64,000 bases of DNA, taken from NCBI GenBank assembly GCA_026545765.1, contig JAIFAC010000113.1:62001-126000 (forward strand), written 5' to 3'. The notes beneath the pieces were generated by a model. The model made no database searches, was not told the origin of the DNA, and saw only the letters and a program-made list of their open reading frames with translations. Origin of the DNA: Plantago major. Taxonomy: Eukaryota > Streptophyta > Magnoliopsida > Lamiales > Plantaginaceae. How positions within the stretch are numbered: the first letter of the stretch is position 1; the number at the start of each line of letters is the position of its first letter. A program made the translations under genes and the position numbers. Positions 36,293 through 48,600 of the stretch are shown piece by piece.

Positions 36293-37608
36293 CGGTTAGT
36301 CCGCAAAGGTAGGGAAGTGGCTGGCAGATCAATCCGTGAAACGGATAAGTAGGCGGGTCATGCTTCTTGTGGATGGCCGCCACCCACGGAGCCACATTCT
36401 TTGGAAGAGGGCGCCAGTCCGGGATGCTCTCCCTCAGAAACTTTGTGGGCGCCCCATCGTTCTCGCTGCCTCTCGGACTCCCCCGGTTTCAGGGCCATGC
36501 GTACGAAAATGTATTTGTCCCACCACTTCGACCCCAACGACGAGATGGAGTCCGAGATAAAGTTGTAAGGTTTCCTATTCATGAAAGTATAGAATAGTGG
36601 ATTCCCCGGACTGAATGAGACATGGAAGAGCTGCCTAAAATTCTCGAAGTTTACAGGCTGCCCTTTCTTCTTGCAAAAGACTACAAAGCAAATAAGGTTA
36701 CCCAGGGACTTGGGGATAACCTGACTCGGACCTATACCAATATGGTTCAGGATGTTTTTCAGCTCTGTAGCAATGGGGATCTTCCATCCGCAGGAGAAGG
36801 CCACCTCATGCACGCACATATACCCGGCGGGCGGATTGTAAAAGGCGTGCCCAGGCTCGGGAATCATGATTTCTACGGAATCAGGGATCTCCCACTTCCG
36901 CCTCCACTCAGGGATGTCCTCCACCCTGACCCTGGACGGACACGTGGGAAGCAGTCCGTCTGCGTTTCGTTCTCCAAATTGATCCGCTATGGTAACAGCG
37001 GACGCAGGACGCAGGAACTTTACTCGGGCGGCTTTTGCACCACGGCCCTCGATTATTTGAAGATTGGACTGAACGGGCGCAGTGGGGTGTAATGCAATCC
37101 GCCGACTGGATCGTCTAGAGGGACGAGTGACAAAAGATCCTTCTTCTTCTTCCTCCTCGCCCTCACCTTCCTCTTCCTCACCATCTTCTTCGTCCTCGAG
37201 GAACCTTCGGGTCTTCCGGACGTGCTCGGCTTAGATGGGCCTGCTTCTACCAGAACACGGTCCTCCACTCCGGCCTCGAACATCTCCACGTCATCAGCCT
37301 CATGCCCGCTGTCGCCTGCCCGTTCAAGTCGAAGCGCATTCGGATCTATGAGCCCTCCCACACCGCCTATAGTCCGAGATTGGACCAATGTTCTCGCCTC
37401 ATCAACATCGCCTTCGACCACTGGCCTGTCCGTCGGAGGACTAACTGTTTCGTGGGTTCCGTGCCTAGCGTCGGAATCTCTGGAAGAAAGGACATCCACA
37501 AGAAAGTCTCCTACGGACACGCTCAGATTCACGGATTCATCGCCCAAAACTGCTCCATCCTGATAATCCCGCGCCTCGCGAACGTTTTGACTATCGCTCC
37601 CGGACATC

Positions 37609-38075
37609 CTAGGGCAGAAGGAAACGGATCAGAAATGATGATTGTTATTGTCCGAGAGTTCATTTATATGTCTTATTAAGTCCAGAGGTCCGCGAAAAAG
37701 TTTAAACCCTAAGATTCTCTATACACAGAAGGACAGGGAACCCGAGACCCAGGCACACGCACCTGTGCCATTGGCACCACGACCTGCCCCTTATGGCACG
37801 ATGACGAAAGAAATAATTTATGGCCAAATACCACAGCCCACACCGATTTACAAGCAAACATGCATGGTCAAGACAGGTGGTGTCGGATGGGACTTATCAA
37901 ATGAGAGTACAAGACATCAACGAAGAAAATTGGCATATTATGAGCATGCAGTAGAAACACATCAATTACTGAAGACAGGCGCAATTACGGAAGCAGCAAG
38001 GGAAGCTACACTAGACATGCAATAGGTGTATAGCGAATACAGGCAACTTAAACGAGGCCAAAGAAGAATACTTAC
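37609..38075 (-). other. Predicted 5' leader intron of the element 2 antisense gene
   Basis: 467 bp on the minus strand, donor GCAA|GTAAGTATTC, acceptor TTCTGCCCTAG|GATG. Parallel to 27905-28173. A + strand open stretch at 37642-38025 overlaps it and is taken as chance. Confidence 0.58.
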
Positions 38076-38271
38076 TTGCTAAATATCCAAACAGGGAAGT
38101 TCCACGGATGATCGAACTTGGGTATTGCACCGAGGTTACAGATCTCAGCTTGATGGCCCAAAAATCTTACAAGTCCCAGTTGGTCGGATCAACCTTGCGC
38201 TATTTGAATTGCCTAAGGATTGCTCTGAGTTTCGAGATTGCTAAAAGTGTGAAAATGACTGATGGCCTGAC

Positions 38272-38279
38272 TATTTATA
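38272..38279 (-). promoter_or_regulatory. Putative TATA box of the element 2 antisense gene
   Basis: Minus strand CCTTATAAATAGTC, about 200 bp upstream of the leader-intron donor. Counterpart of 28334-28341. Confidence 0.55.
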
Positions 38280-38643
38280 AGGGCAATATGGGATAGCCAA
38301 GAGTCACGTCCCTTGGATTTGAATCCCAGCCGTTGATCCTCTCCAATCCAAGGGTCGTACCGCTCCGCGAATGGATGGCTGCCAGAACATCGCATTTAAT
38401 GCTGGACAGACGCATCACATCAATCGGACTGGGCGCCCCAACCGTTGATGTCGTTCTGATCCAACGGTCGCGTCTCTTTACTCGGGATCTTTCTCCCGTG
38501 GGCCGAACAGACAACCTGTTGGGCCTCTTGGGCTTACGAAGAGGACAAAATCAACAATCGGCCCAACGAACAGCTTCCAGACAGCTGAGCCGGATCCTAA
38601 GCGTACTCGGACACATATATCTCGGATACAAATACCTTTTCCT
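38280..38643. other. Upstream control region of the element 2 antisense gene, no gene
   Basis: About 360 bp with several CCAACGGTCG/CCGTTGAT-like motifs (near 38330, 38440, 38460) and GGGCC motifs. Short ORFs on both strands overlap and lack family motifs. Confidence 0.45.
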
Positions 38644-38678
38644 CTACAGTCCCAGTTATGCGATAACTCGGACTGTAG
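38644..38678. repeat. Inverted repeat (cruciform-like) beside the G-tract
   Basis: CTACAGTCCCAGTTAT and ATAACTCGGACTGTAG form a 16-bp stem with one mismatch around a GCG loop, 7 bp before the 16-G run. Not seen in element 1. Confidence 0.7.
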
Positions 38679-38685
38679 ATGGAAA

Positions 38686-38701
38686 GGGGGGGGGGGGGGG
38701 G
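38686..38701 (+). other. Run of 16 G in element 2
   Basis: Uninterrupted G-tract about 155 bp before the terminal PPT. Element 1 has nine G at 28795-28803, about 155 bp before its PPT. It could act as an extra purine-tract primer site or a G-quadruplex; length may be uncertain for sequencing reasons. Confidence 0.6.
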
Positions 38702-38851
38702 AAGAGATATAGTGAATCCTTGAGGGCACGGACGACGGATCACGACAAAAAAGGATTTCTTCCTTTTTGTCTTAATTAACGATTCGGACATGCTCCACAG
38801 ACACGACTAATCCCTCATAGTTACCAACTATCTTCTACTAAGATACTTGGA

Positions 38852-38864
38852 AACTGGGGGGACA
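38852..38864 (+). other. PPT-like right terminus of element 2
   Basis: AACTGGGGGGACA ends at the target duplication. In element 1 the matching sequence (AACTAGGGGGACATA) is followed by the 3' LTR; here the LTR is absent and the last two bases TA are missing, leaving a terminal CA. Confidence 0.85.
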
Positions 38865-38869
38865 GTATA
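38865..38869. other. Target-site duplication of element 2, right copy
   Basis: GTATA, repeating 33159-33163; the C-type monomer resumes (AAACCAATTCTACGCATTAA). Confidence 0.9.
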
Positions 38870-39719
38870 AAACCAATTCTACGCATTAATTGAACTATTT
38901 TGGTTAATCGAACCTCGATTTAAAAACGTATTTCTGAGACATCTTGTCTTCAATAAAACTCGAAGGGGTAGTACACGATTTTTTGTGAAACACTCGATAA
39001 TGTTAGTTTGTGTCAAATTTTATTCACATGATATGGTTTGTGGTATAAAACCAATTCTACGCACATATTGAACTATTTTGGTTGATCGAACCTCGATTTA
39101 AAAATGTATTTTTGAGACATCTAGTGTTCGAGAAAACCCAAAGGGGTTAGTACACGGTTTTTTGTGAAAGCACACTATGGGGTTAGTTTGTGTCAAATTT
39201 TATGCACATGACATGGTTTGTGGTTTAAAAACTATTCTACGCACATATTGACCTATTTTGGTTGATCGAACATCAATTTTAAAATGTATTTCCGAGATCT
39301 CTAGTCTTCAATAAAACTCAAAGTGGGTAGTACACGATTTTTTATGAAACACTCGATAGCGTTAGTTTGTGTCAAATTTTATTCACAGGACATGGTTTGT
39401 GGTAAAAAACAACTATTCTACACACATATTGACCTATTTTGGTTGATCGAAACTCAATTTTAAAACGTATTTCCGAGACCTTTTATCTTCAATAAAACTC
39501 AAAGGGGGTAGTACACGATTTTTTGTGGTACACTTGATAGAGTTAGTTTGTGTCAAATTTTATTCGCATAATATGGTTTGTGGTATAAAACCTATTCTAC
39601 GCACAAATTGAACTATTTTGGTTGATCTAACCACGATTTATAAACGTATTTCTGAGACATCTTGTCTTCCATAAAACTCAAAGAGGGTAGTACACGATTT
39701 TTTGTGAAACACTCGATAA

Positions 39720-42700
39720 TGTTAGTTTGTGTCAAATTTTATTCACATGATATGGTTTGTGGTATAAAACCAATTCTACGCACATATTGAACTATTTTGG
39801 TTGATCGAACCTCGATTTAAAAATGTATTTTTGAGACATCTAGTGTTCGAGAAAACCCAAAGGGGTTAGTACACGGTTTTTTGTGAAAGCACACTATGGG
39901 GTTAGTTTGTGTCAAATTTTATGCACATGACATGGTTTGTGGTTTAAAAACTATTCTACGCACATATTGACCTATTTTGGTTGATCGAACATCAATTTTA
40001 AAACGTATTTCCGAGATCTCTAGTCTTCAATAAAACTCAAAGTGGGTAGTACACGATTTTTTATGAAACACTCGATAGCGTTAGTTTGTGTCAAATTTTA
40101 TTCACAGGACATGGTTTGTGGTAAAAAACAACTATTCTACACACATATTGACCTATTTTGGTTGATCGAAACTCAATTTTAAAACGATTTTAGACCTTTT
40201 ATCTTCAATAAAACTCAAAGGGGGTAGTACACGATTTTTTGTGGTACACTTGATAGAGTTAGTTTGTGTCAAATTTTATTCGCATAATATGGTTTGTGGT
40301 ATAAAACCTATTCTACGCACAAATTGAACTATTTTGGTTGATCTAACCACGATTTATAAACGTATTTCTGAGACATCTTGTCTTCCATAAAACTCAAAGA
40401 GGGTAGTACACGATTTTTTGTGAAACACTCGATAGAGTTAGTTTCTGTCAAATTTTATTCACACGATATGGTTTGTGGTATAAAACATATTCTACGCACA
40501 TAATGAACTATTTTGGTTTATAGAACCTCGATTTAAAAATGTATTTCTGAGACATCTTGTCTTCATTAAAACTCAAACGGCGTAGTACACGATTTTTTGT
40601 GAAACACTCGATAGAGTTAGTTTGTGTCAAATTTTATTCACATGATATGGTTTGTGGTATAAAACCTATTCTACGCACAAATTGAACTATTTTGGTTGAT
40701 CGAACTTCGATTTGAAAACGTATTTCTGAGACATCTTGTCTTCCATAAAACTCGAAGGGGTAGGACACGATTTTTTGTGAAACACTCGATAGTGTTAGTT
40801 TGTGTGAAATTTTATTCACATGATATGGTTTGTGGTATAAAACCAATTCTACGCACATATTGAACTATTTTGGTTGATCGAACCTCGATTTAAAAATGTA
40901 CTTTTGAGACATCTAGTGTTCGAGAAAATCCAAAAGGTTAGTACACGGTTTTTTCTGAAAACACACTATGGGGTTAGTTTGTGTCAAATTTTATGCACAT
41001 GACATGGTTTGTGGTATAAAAACTATTCTACGCACATATTGACCTATTTTGGTTGATCGAAACTCAATTTTAAAACGTATTTCCGAGACCTTTTATCTTC
41101 AATAAAACTCAAAGGGGGTAGTACACGATTTTTTGTGGTACACTTGATAGAGTTAGTTTGTGTCAAATTTTATTCGCATAATATGGTTTGTGGTATAAAA
41201 CCTATTCTACGCACAAATTGAACTATTTTGGTTGATCTAACCACGATTTATAAACGTATTTCTGAGACATCTTGTCTTCCATAAAACTCAAAGAGGGTAG
41301 TACACGATTTTTTGTGAAACACTCGATAATGTTAGTTTGTGTCAAATTTTATTCACATGATATGGTTTGTGGTATAAAACCAATTCTACGCACATATTGA
41401 ACTATTTTGGTTGATCGAACCTCGATTTAAAAATGTATTTTTGAGACATCTAGTGTTCGAGAAAACCCAAAGGGGTTAGTACACGGTTTTTTGTGAAAGC
41501 ACACTATGGGGTTAGTTTGTGTCAAATTTTATGCACATGACATGGTTTGTGGTTTAAAAACTATTCTACGCACATATTGACCTATTTTGGTTGATCGAAC
41601 ATCAATTTTAAAACGTATTTCCGAGATCTCTAGTCTTCAATAAAACTCAAAGTGGGTAGTACACGATTTTTTATGAAACACTCGATAGCGTTAGTTTGTG
41701 TCAAATTTTATTCACAGGACATGGTTTGTGGTAAAAAACAACTATTCTACACACATATTGACCTATTTTGGTTGATCGAAACTCAATTTTAAAACGTATT
41801 TCCGAGACCTTTTATCTTCAATAAAACTCAAAGAGGGTAGTACACGATTTTTTGTGGTACACTTGATAGAGTTAGTTTGTGTCAAATTTTATTCGCATAA
41901 TATGGTTTGTGGTATAAAACCTATTCTACGCACAAATTGAACTATTTTGGTTGATCTAACCACGATTTATAAACGTATTTCTGAGACATCTTGTCTTCCA
42001 TAAAACTCAAAGAGCGTAGTACACGATTTTTTGTGAAACACTCGATAGAGTTAGTTTCTGTCAAATTTTATTCACACGATATGGTTTGTGGTATAAAACA
42101 TATTCTACGCACATAATGAACTATTTTGGTTTATCGAACCTCGATTTAAAAATGTATTTCTGAGACATCTTGTCTTCATTAAAACTCAAACGGCGTAGTA
42201 CACGATTTTTTGTGAAACACTCGATAGAGTTAGTTTGTGTCAAATTTTATTCACATGATATGGTTTGTGGTATAAAACCTATTCTACGCACAAATTGAAC
42301 TATTTTGGTTGATCGAACTTCGATTTGAAAACGTATTTCTGAGACATCTTGTCTTCCATAAAACTCGAAGGGGTAGGACACGATTTTTTGTGAAACACTC
42401 GATAGTGTTAGTTTGTGTGAAATTTTATTCACATGATATGGTTTGTGGTATAAAACCAATTCTACGCACATATTGAACTATTTTGGTTGATCGAACCTCG
42501 ATTTAAAAATGTACTTTTGAGACATCTAGTGTTCGAGAAAATCCAAAAGGTTAGTACACCTGCTTTTTCTCGAAACACACTATGGGGTTAGTTTGTGTCA
42601 AATTTTATGCACATGACATGGTTTGTGGTATAAAAACTATTCTACGCACATATTGACCTATTTTGGTTGATCGAACCTCAATATTAAAACGTATTTCCGA

Positions 42701-42950
42701 GATCTCTTGTCTTCCATAAAACTCAAAGTGAGTAGTACACGATTTTTTATGAAACACTCGATAGAGTTAGTTTGTGTCAAATTTTATTCACATGACATGG
42801 TTTGTGGTAAAAAACAACTATTCTACACACATATTGACCTATTTTGGTTGATCGAAACTCAATTTTAAAACGTATTTCCGAGACCTTTTATCTTCAATAA
42901 AACTCAAAGGGGGTAGTACACGATTTTTTGTGGTACACTCGATAGAGTTA
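39720..42950 (+). repeat. Tandem duplication of a 9-monomer (about 1.61-kb) block
   Basis: Shared private variants recur at an offset of about 1,613 bp: GAAAGCACACTATGG near 39886 and 41499, CACAGGACATGG near 40103 and 41716, GATCTAACCACG near 40341 and 41955, and matching 74-codon open stretches at 40634 and 42247. A further copy of the first four monomers lies about 718 bp upstream (39000-39720). Edges are approximate. Confidence 0.7.
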
Positions 42951-45900
42951 GTTTGTGTCAAATTTTATTCACATCATATGGTTTGTGGTATAAAACCTAT
43001 TCTACGCACAAATTGAACTATTTTGGTTGATCGAACCACGATTTATAAACGTATTTCTGATACATCTGGTCTTCCATAAAACTCAAAGAGGGTAGTACAC
43101 GATTTTTTGTGAAACACTCGATAGAGTTAGTTTCTGTCAAATTTTATTCACATGATATGGTTTGTGGTATAAAAAATATTCTACGCACATAATGAACTAT
43201 TGTGGTTTATCGAACCTCGATTTAAAAATGTATTTCTGAGACATCTTGTCTTCATTAAAACTCAAACGGGGTAGTACACGATTTTTTGTGAAACACTCGA
43301 TGGAGTTAGTTTGTGTCAAATTTTATTCACATGATATGGTTTGTGGTATAAAACCTATTCTACGCACAAATTGAACTATTTTGGTTGATCGAACTTCGAT
43401 TTGAAAACGTATTTCTGAGACATCTTGTCTTCCATAAAACTCGAAGGGGTAGTACACGATTTTTTGTGAAACACTCAATAGTGTTAGTTTGTGTGAAATT
43501 TTATTCACATGATATGGTTTGTGGTATAAAACCAATTCTACGCACATATTGAACTATTTTGGTTGATCGAACCTCGATTTAAAAATGTACTTTTTAGACA
43601 TCTAGTGTTCGAGAAAATCCAAAAGGTTAGTACACGGTTTTTTCTGAAAACACACTATGGGGTTAGTTTGTGTCAAATTTTATGCACATGACATGGTTTG
43701 TGGTATAAAAACTATTCTACGCACATATTGACCTATTTTGGTTGATCGAACCTCAATATTAAAACGTATTTCCGAGATCTCTTGTCTTCCATAAAACTCA
43801 AAGTGAGTAGTACACGATTTTTTATGAAACACTCGATAGAGTTAGTTTGTGTCAAATTTTATTCACATGACATGGTTTGTGGTAAAAAACAACTATTCTA
43901 CACACATATTGACCTATTTTGGTTGATCGAAACTCAATTTTAAAACGTATTTCATATACCTTTTATCTTCAATAAAACTCAAAGGGGGTAGTACACGATT
44001 TTTTGTGGTACACTCGATAGAGTTAGTTTGTGTCAAATTTTATTCGCATAATATGGTTTGTGGTATAAAACCTATTCTACGCACAAATTGAACTATTTTG
44101 GTTGATCGAACCACGATTTATAAACGTATTTCTGATACATCTCGTCTTCCATAAAACTCAAAGAGGGTAGTACACGATTTTTTGTGAAACACTCGATAGT
44201 TAGTTTTCACAAATTTTATTCACATGATATGGTTTGTGGTATAAAACATATTCTACGCACATAATGAACTATTCTGGTTTATCGAACCTCAATTTAAAAA
44301 TGTATTTCTGAGACATCTTGTCTTCATTAAAACTCAAACGGGGTAGTACACGATTTTTTGTGAAACACTCGATGGAGTTAGTTTGTGTCAAATTTTATTC
44401 ACATGATATGGTTTGTGGTATAAAACCTATTCTACGCACAAATTGAACTATTTTGGTTGATCGAACTTCGATTTGAAAACATATTTCTGAGACATCTTGT
44501 CTTCCATAAAACTCGAAGGGGTATTACACGATTTTTTGTGAAACACTCAATAGTGTTAGTTTGTGTGAAATTTTATTCACATGATATGGTTTGTGGTATA
44601 AAACCAATTCTACGCATATTGAACTATTTTGGTTGATCGAACCTCGATTTAAAATGTATTTTGAGACATCTAGTGTTCGAGAAACCCAAAGGGTTAGTAC
44701 ACGGTTTTTTGTGAAAACACACTATGGGGTTAGTTTGTGTCAAATTTTATGCACATGACATGCTTTGTGGTATAAAAACTATTCTACGCACATATTGACC
44801 TATTTTGGTTGATCGAACCTCAATTTTAAAACGTATTTACGAGATCTCTTGTCTTCAATAAAACTCAAAGTGGGTAGTACACGATTTTTTATGAAACACT
44901 CGATAGAGTTAGTTTGTGTCAAATTTTATTCAAATGACATGGTTTGTGGTAAAAAACTACTTTTCTACACACATATTGACCTATTTTGATTGATCGAAAC
45001 TAAATTTTAAAACGTATTTCCGAGACCTTTTATCTTCAATAAAACTCAAAGGGGGTAGTACACAATTTTTTGTGGTACACTCGATAGAGTTAGTTTGTGT
45101 CAAATTTTATTCGCATGATATGGTTTGTGGTATAAAACCTATTCTACGCACAAATTGAACTATTTTGGTTGATCGAACCACGATTTATAAACGTATTTCT
45201 GAGACATCTTGTCTTCCATAATACTCAAAGAAGGTAGTACACGATTTTTTGTGAAACACTCGATAGAGTTAGTTTCTGTCAAATTTTATTCACATGATAT
45301 GGTTTGTGGTATAAAACATATTCTACGCACATAATGAACTATTTTGGTTTATCGAACCTCGATTTAAAAATGTATTTCTGAGACATCTTGTCTTCATTAA
45401 AACTCAAACGGCGTAGTACACGATTTTTTGTGAAACACTCGATAGAGTTAGTTTGTGTCAAATTTTATTCACATGATATGGTTTGTGGTATAAAACCTAT
45501 TCTACGCACAAATTGAACTATTTTGGTTGATCGAACTTCGATTTGAAAACGTATTTCTGAGACATCTTGTCTTCCATAAAACTCGAAGGGGTAGGACACG
45601 ATTTTTTGTGAAACACTCGATAGTGTTAGTTTGTGTGAAATTTTATTCACATGATATGGTTTGTGGTATAAAACCAATTCTACGCACATATTGAACTATT
45701 TTGGTTGATCGAACCTCGATTTAAAAATGTACTTTTGAGACATCTAGTGTTCGAGAAAATCCAAAAGGTTAGTACACGGTTTTTTCTGAAAACACACTAT
45801 GGGGTTAGTTTGTGTCAAATTTTATGCACATGACATGGTTTGTGGTATAAAAACTATTCTACGCACATATTGACCTATTTTGGTTGATCGAACCTCAATA

Positions 45901-48600
45901 TTAAAACGTATTTCCGAGATCTCTTGTCTTCCATAAAACTCAAAGTGAGTAGTACACGATTTTTTATGAAACACTCGATAGAGTTAGTTTGTGTCAAATT
46001 TTATTCACATGACATGGTTTGTGGTAAAAAACAACTATTCTACACACATATTGACCTATTTTGGTTGATCGAAACTCAATTTTAAAACGTATTTCCGAGA
46101 CCTTTTATCTTCAATAAAACTCAAAGGGGGTAGTACACGATTTTTTGTGGTACACTCGATAGAGTTAGTTTGTGTCAAATTTTATTCACATCATATGGTT
46201 TGTGGTATAAAACCTATTCTACGCACAAATTGAACTATTTTGGTTGATCGAACCACGATTTATAAACGTATTTCTGATACATCTTGTCTTCCATAAAACT
46301 CAAAGAGGGTAGTACACGATTTTTTGTGAAACACTCGATAGAGTTAGTTTCTGTCAAATTTTATTCACATGATATGGTTTGTGGTATAAAAAATATTCTA
46401 CGCACATAATGAACTATTTTGGTTTATCGAACCTCGATTTAAAAATGTATTTCTGAGACATCTTGTCTTCATTAAAACTCAAACGGGGTAGTACATTTAT
46501 TTTTGTGAAACACTCGATGGAGTTAGTTTGTGTCAAATTTTATTCACATGATATGGTTTGTGGTATAAAACCTATTCTACGCACAAATTGAACTATTTTG
46601 GTTGATCGAACTTCGATTTGAAAACGTATTTCTGAGACATCTTGTCTTCCATAAAACTCGAAGGGGTAGTACACGATTTTTTGTGAAACACTCAATAGTG
46701 TTAGTTTGTGTGAAATTTTATTCACATGATATGGTTTGTGGTATAAAACCAATTCTACGCACATATTGAACTATTTTGGTTGATCGAACCTCGATTTAAA
46801 AATGTACTTTTTAGACATCTAGTGTTCGAGAAAATCCAAAAGGTTAGTACACGGTTTTTTCTGAAAACACACTATGGGGTTAGTTTGTGTCAAATTTTAT
46901 GCACATGACATGGTTTGTGGTATAAAAACTATTCTACGCACATATTGACCTATTTTGGTTGATCGAACCTCAATATTAAAACGTATTTCCGAGATCTCTT
47001 GTCTTCCATAAAACTCAAAGTGAGTAGTACACGATTTTTTATGAAACACTCGATAGAGTTAGTTTGTGTCAAATTTTATTCACATGACATGGTTTGTGGT
47101 AAAAAACAACTATTCTACACACATATTGACCTATTTTGGTTGATCGAAACTCAATTTTAAAACGTATTTCCGAGACCTTTTATCTTCAATAAAACTCAAA
47201 GGGGGTAGTACACGATTTTTTGTGGTACACTCGATAGAGTTAGTTTGTGTCAAATTTTATTCACATGATATGGTTTGTGGTATAAAACCTATTCTACGCA
47301 CAAATTGAACTATTTTGGTTGATCGAACCACGATTTATAAACGTATTTCTGATACATCTCGTCTTCCATAAAACTCAAAGAGGGTAGTACACGATTTTTT
47401 GTGAAACACTCGATAGAGTTAGTTTCTGTCAAATTTTATTCACATGATATGGTTTGTGGTATAAAACATATTCTACGCACATAATGAACTATTCTGGTTT
47501 ATCGAACCTCAATTTAAAAATGTATTTCTGAGACATCTTGTCTTCATTAAAACTCAAACGGGGTAGTACACGATTTTTTGTGAAACACTCGATGGAGTTA
47601 GTTTGTGTCAAATTTTATTCACATGATATGGTTTGTGGTATAAAACCTATTCTACGCACAAATTGAACTATTTTGGTTGATCGAACTTCGATTTGAAAAC
47701 ATATTTCTGAGACATCTTGTCTTCCATAAAACTCGAAGGGGTATTACACGATTTTTTGTGAAACACTCAATAGTGTTAGTTTGTGTGAAATTTTATTCAC
47801 ATGATATGGTTTGTGGTATAAAACCAATTCTACGCACATATTGAACTATTTTGGTTGATCGAACCTCGATTTAAAAATGTATTTTTGAGACATCTAGTGT
47901 TCGAGAAAACCCAAAGGGGTTAGTACACGGTTTTTTGTGAAAACACACTATGGGGTTAGTTTGTGTCAAATTTTATGCACATGACATGCTTTGTGGTATA
48001 AAAACTATTCTACGCACATATTGACCTATTTTGGTTGATCGAACCTCAATTTTAAAACGTATTTACGAGATCTCTTGTCTTCAATAAAACTCAAAGTGGG
48101 TAGTACACGATTTTTTATGAAACACTCGATAGAGTTAGTTTGTGTCAAATTTTATTCAAATGACATGGTTTGTGGTAAAAAACTACTTTTCTACACACAT
48201 ATTGACCTATTTTGATTGATCGAAACTAAATTTTAAAACGTATTTCCGAGACCTTTTATCTTCAATAAAACTCAAAGGGGGTAGTACACAATTTTTTGTG
48301 GTACACTCGATAGAGTTAGTTTGTGTCAAATTTTATTCGCATGATATGGTTTGTGGTATAAAACCTATTCTACGCACAAATTGAACTATTTTGGTTGATC
48401 GAACCACGATTTATAAACGTATTTCTGAGACATCTTGTCTTCCATAATACTCAAAGAAGGTAGTACACGATTTTTTGTGAAACACTCGATAGAGTTAGTT
48501 TCTGTCAAATTTTATTCACATGATATGGTTTGTGGTATAAAACATATTCTACGCACATAATGAACTATTTTGGTTTATCGAACCTCGATTTAAAAATGTA
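42150..48600 (+). repeat. Tandem duplication of an 18-monomer (about 3.22-kb) block
   Basis: Two adjacent copies, each three 6-mer units. Private variants recur at about 3,217-3,225 bp: matching open stretches at 42247/45465 and 43323/46540, TACTTTTTAGACATC near 43588/46805, AACTATTCTGG near 44268/47488, and AATACTCAAAGAAGG near 45220/48445. The copies differ only by scattered small changes, so the event is recent. Edges are approximate. Confidence 0.75.

Larger units (their letters stand above)
34797..37608 (-). pseudogene. Antisense extra gene (aORF) of element 2, spliced, PF04195-like, nearly intact
   Basis: ATG 37607 on the minus strand, one base after an acceptor. Exon 2 (37608-36293): acidic N-terminus (MSGSDSQNVREARDYQDG), a basic nuclear-signal-like tract (KKMVRKRKVRARRKKKK), a frameshift near 37090, then CPSRVRVEDIPEWRRKWEIP and SQVIPKSLGNLICFVVFCKK, resembling PF04195; a second frameshift near 36449 restores IPDWRPLPKNVAPWVAAIHK. 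Exon 3 (36127-35662): MSTLGEKKRLQREQQALEVA, a frame change near 35890 and one stop near 35700. Exon 4 (35579-34797) is fully open: a long Glu/Lys coiled coil, AMQDFLDFKNF, CEFVELV and an acidic tail. Exons, order and splice phases match element 1. About four lesions in roughly 830 codons make this the better-preserved copy. Function unknown. Confidence 0.82.
33164..38864 (+). mobile_element. Element 2: LTR-deficient relative of element 1 carrying antisense genes
   Basis: 5.7 kb flanked by GTATA duplications, beginning TGTTGATACGGAAATATG like element 1's LTR and ending ...AAACTGGGGGGACA, which is the family's PPT plus CA. The left part (to about 33690) resembles U3; recognisable R-U5, PBS, gag, protease, RT, RNase H and integrase are absent, and no 3' LTR is present. 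What remains is two antisense coding cassettes and the PPT-proximal region. It is non-autonomous. It could come from deletions after a normal insertion, or from integration of an unusual cDNA with one end at the PPT. Confidence 0.88.

Noticed and set aside
37642-38025. 127-codon + strand ORF in element 2
   Set aside because: It lies opposite the predicted leader intron of the antisense gene, has no family motif, and no counterpart was noticed in element 1.
40634-46764. Five near-identical 74-codon minus-strand ORFs (40634, 42247, 43323, 45465, 46540)
   Set aside because: They are readings of the satellite repeated at the higher-order period. The 179-bp unit is not a multiple of three, so no long frame is maintained, and there is no start context or protein family.
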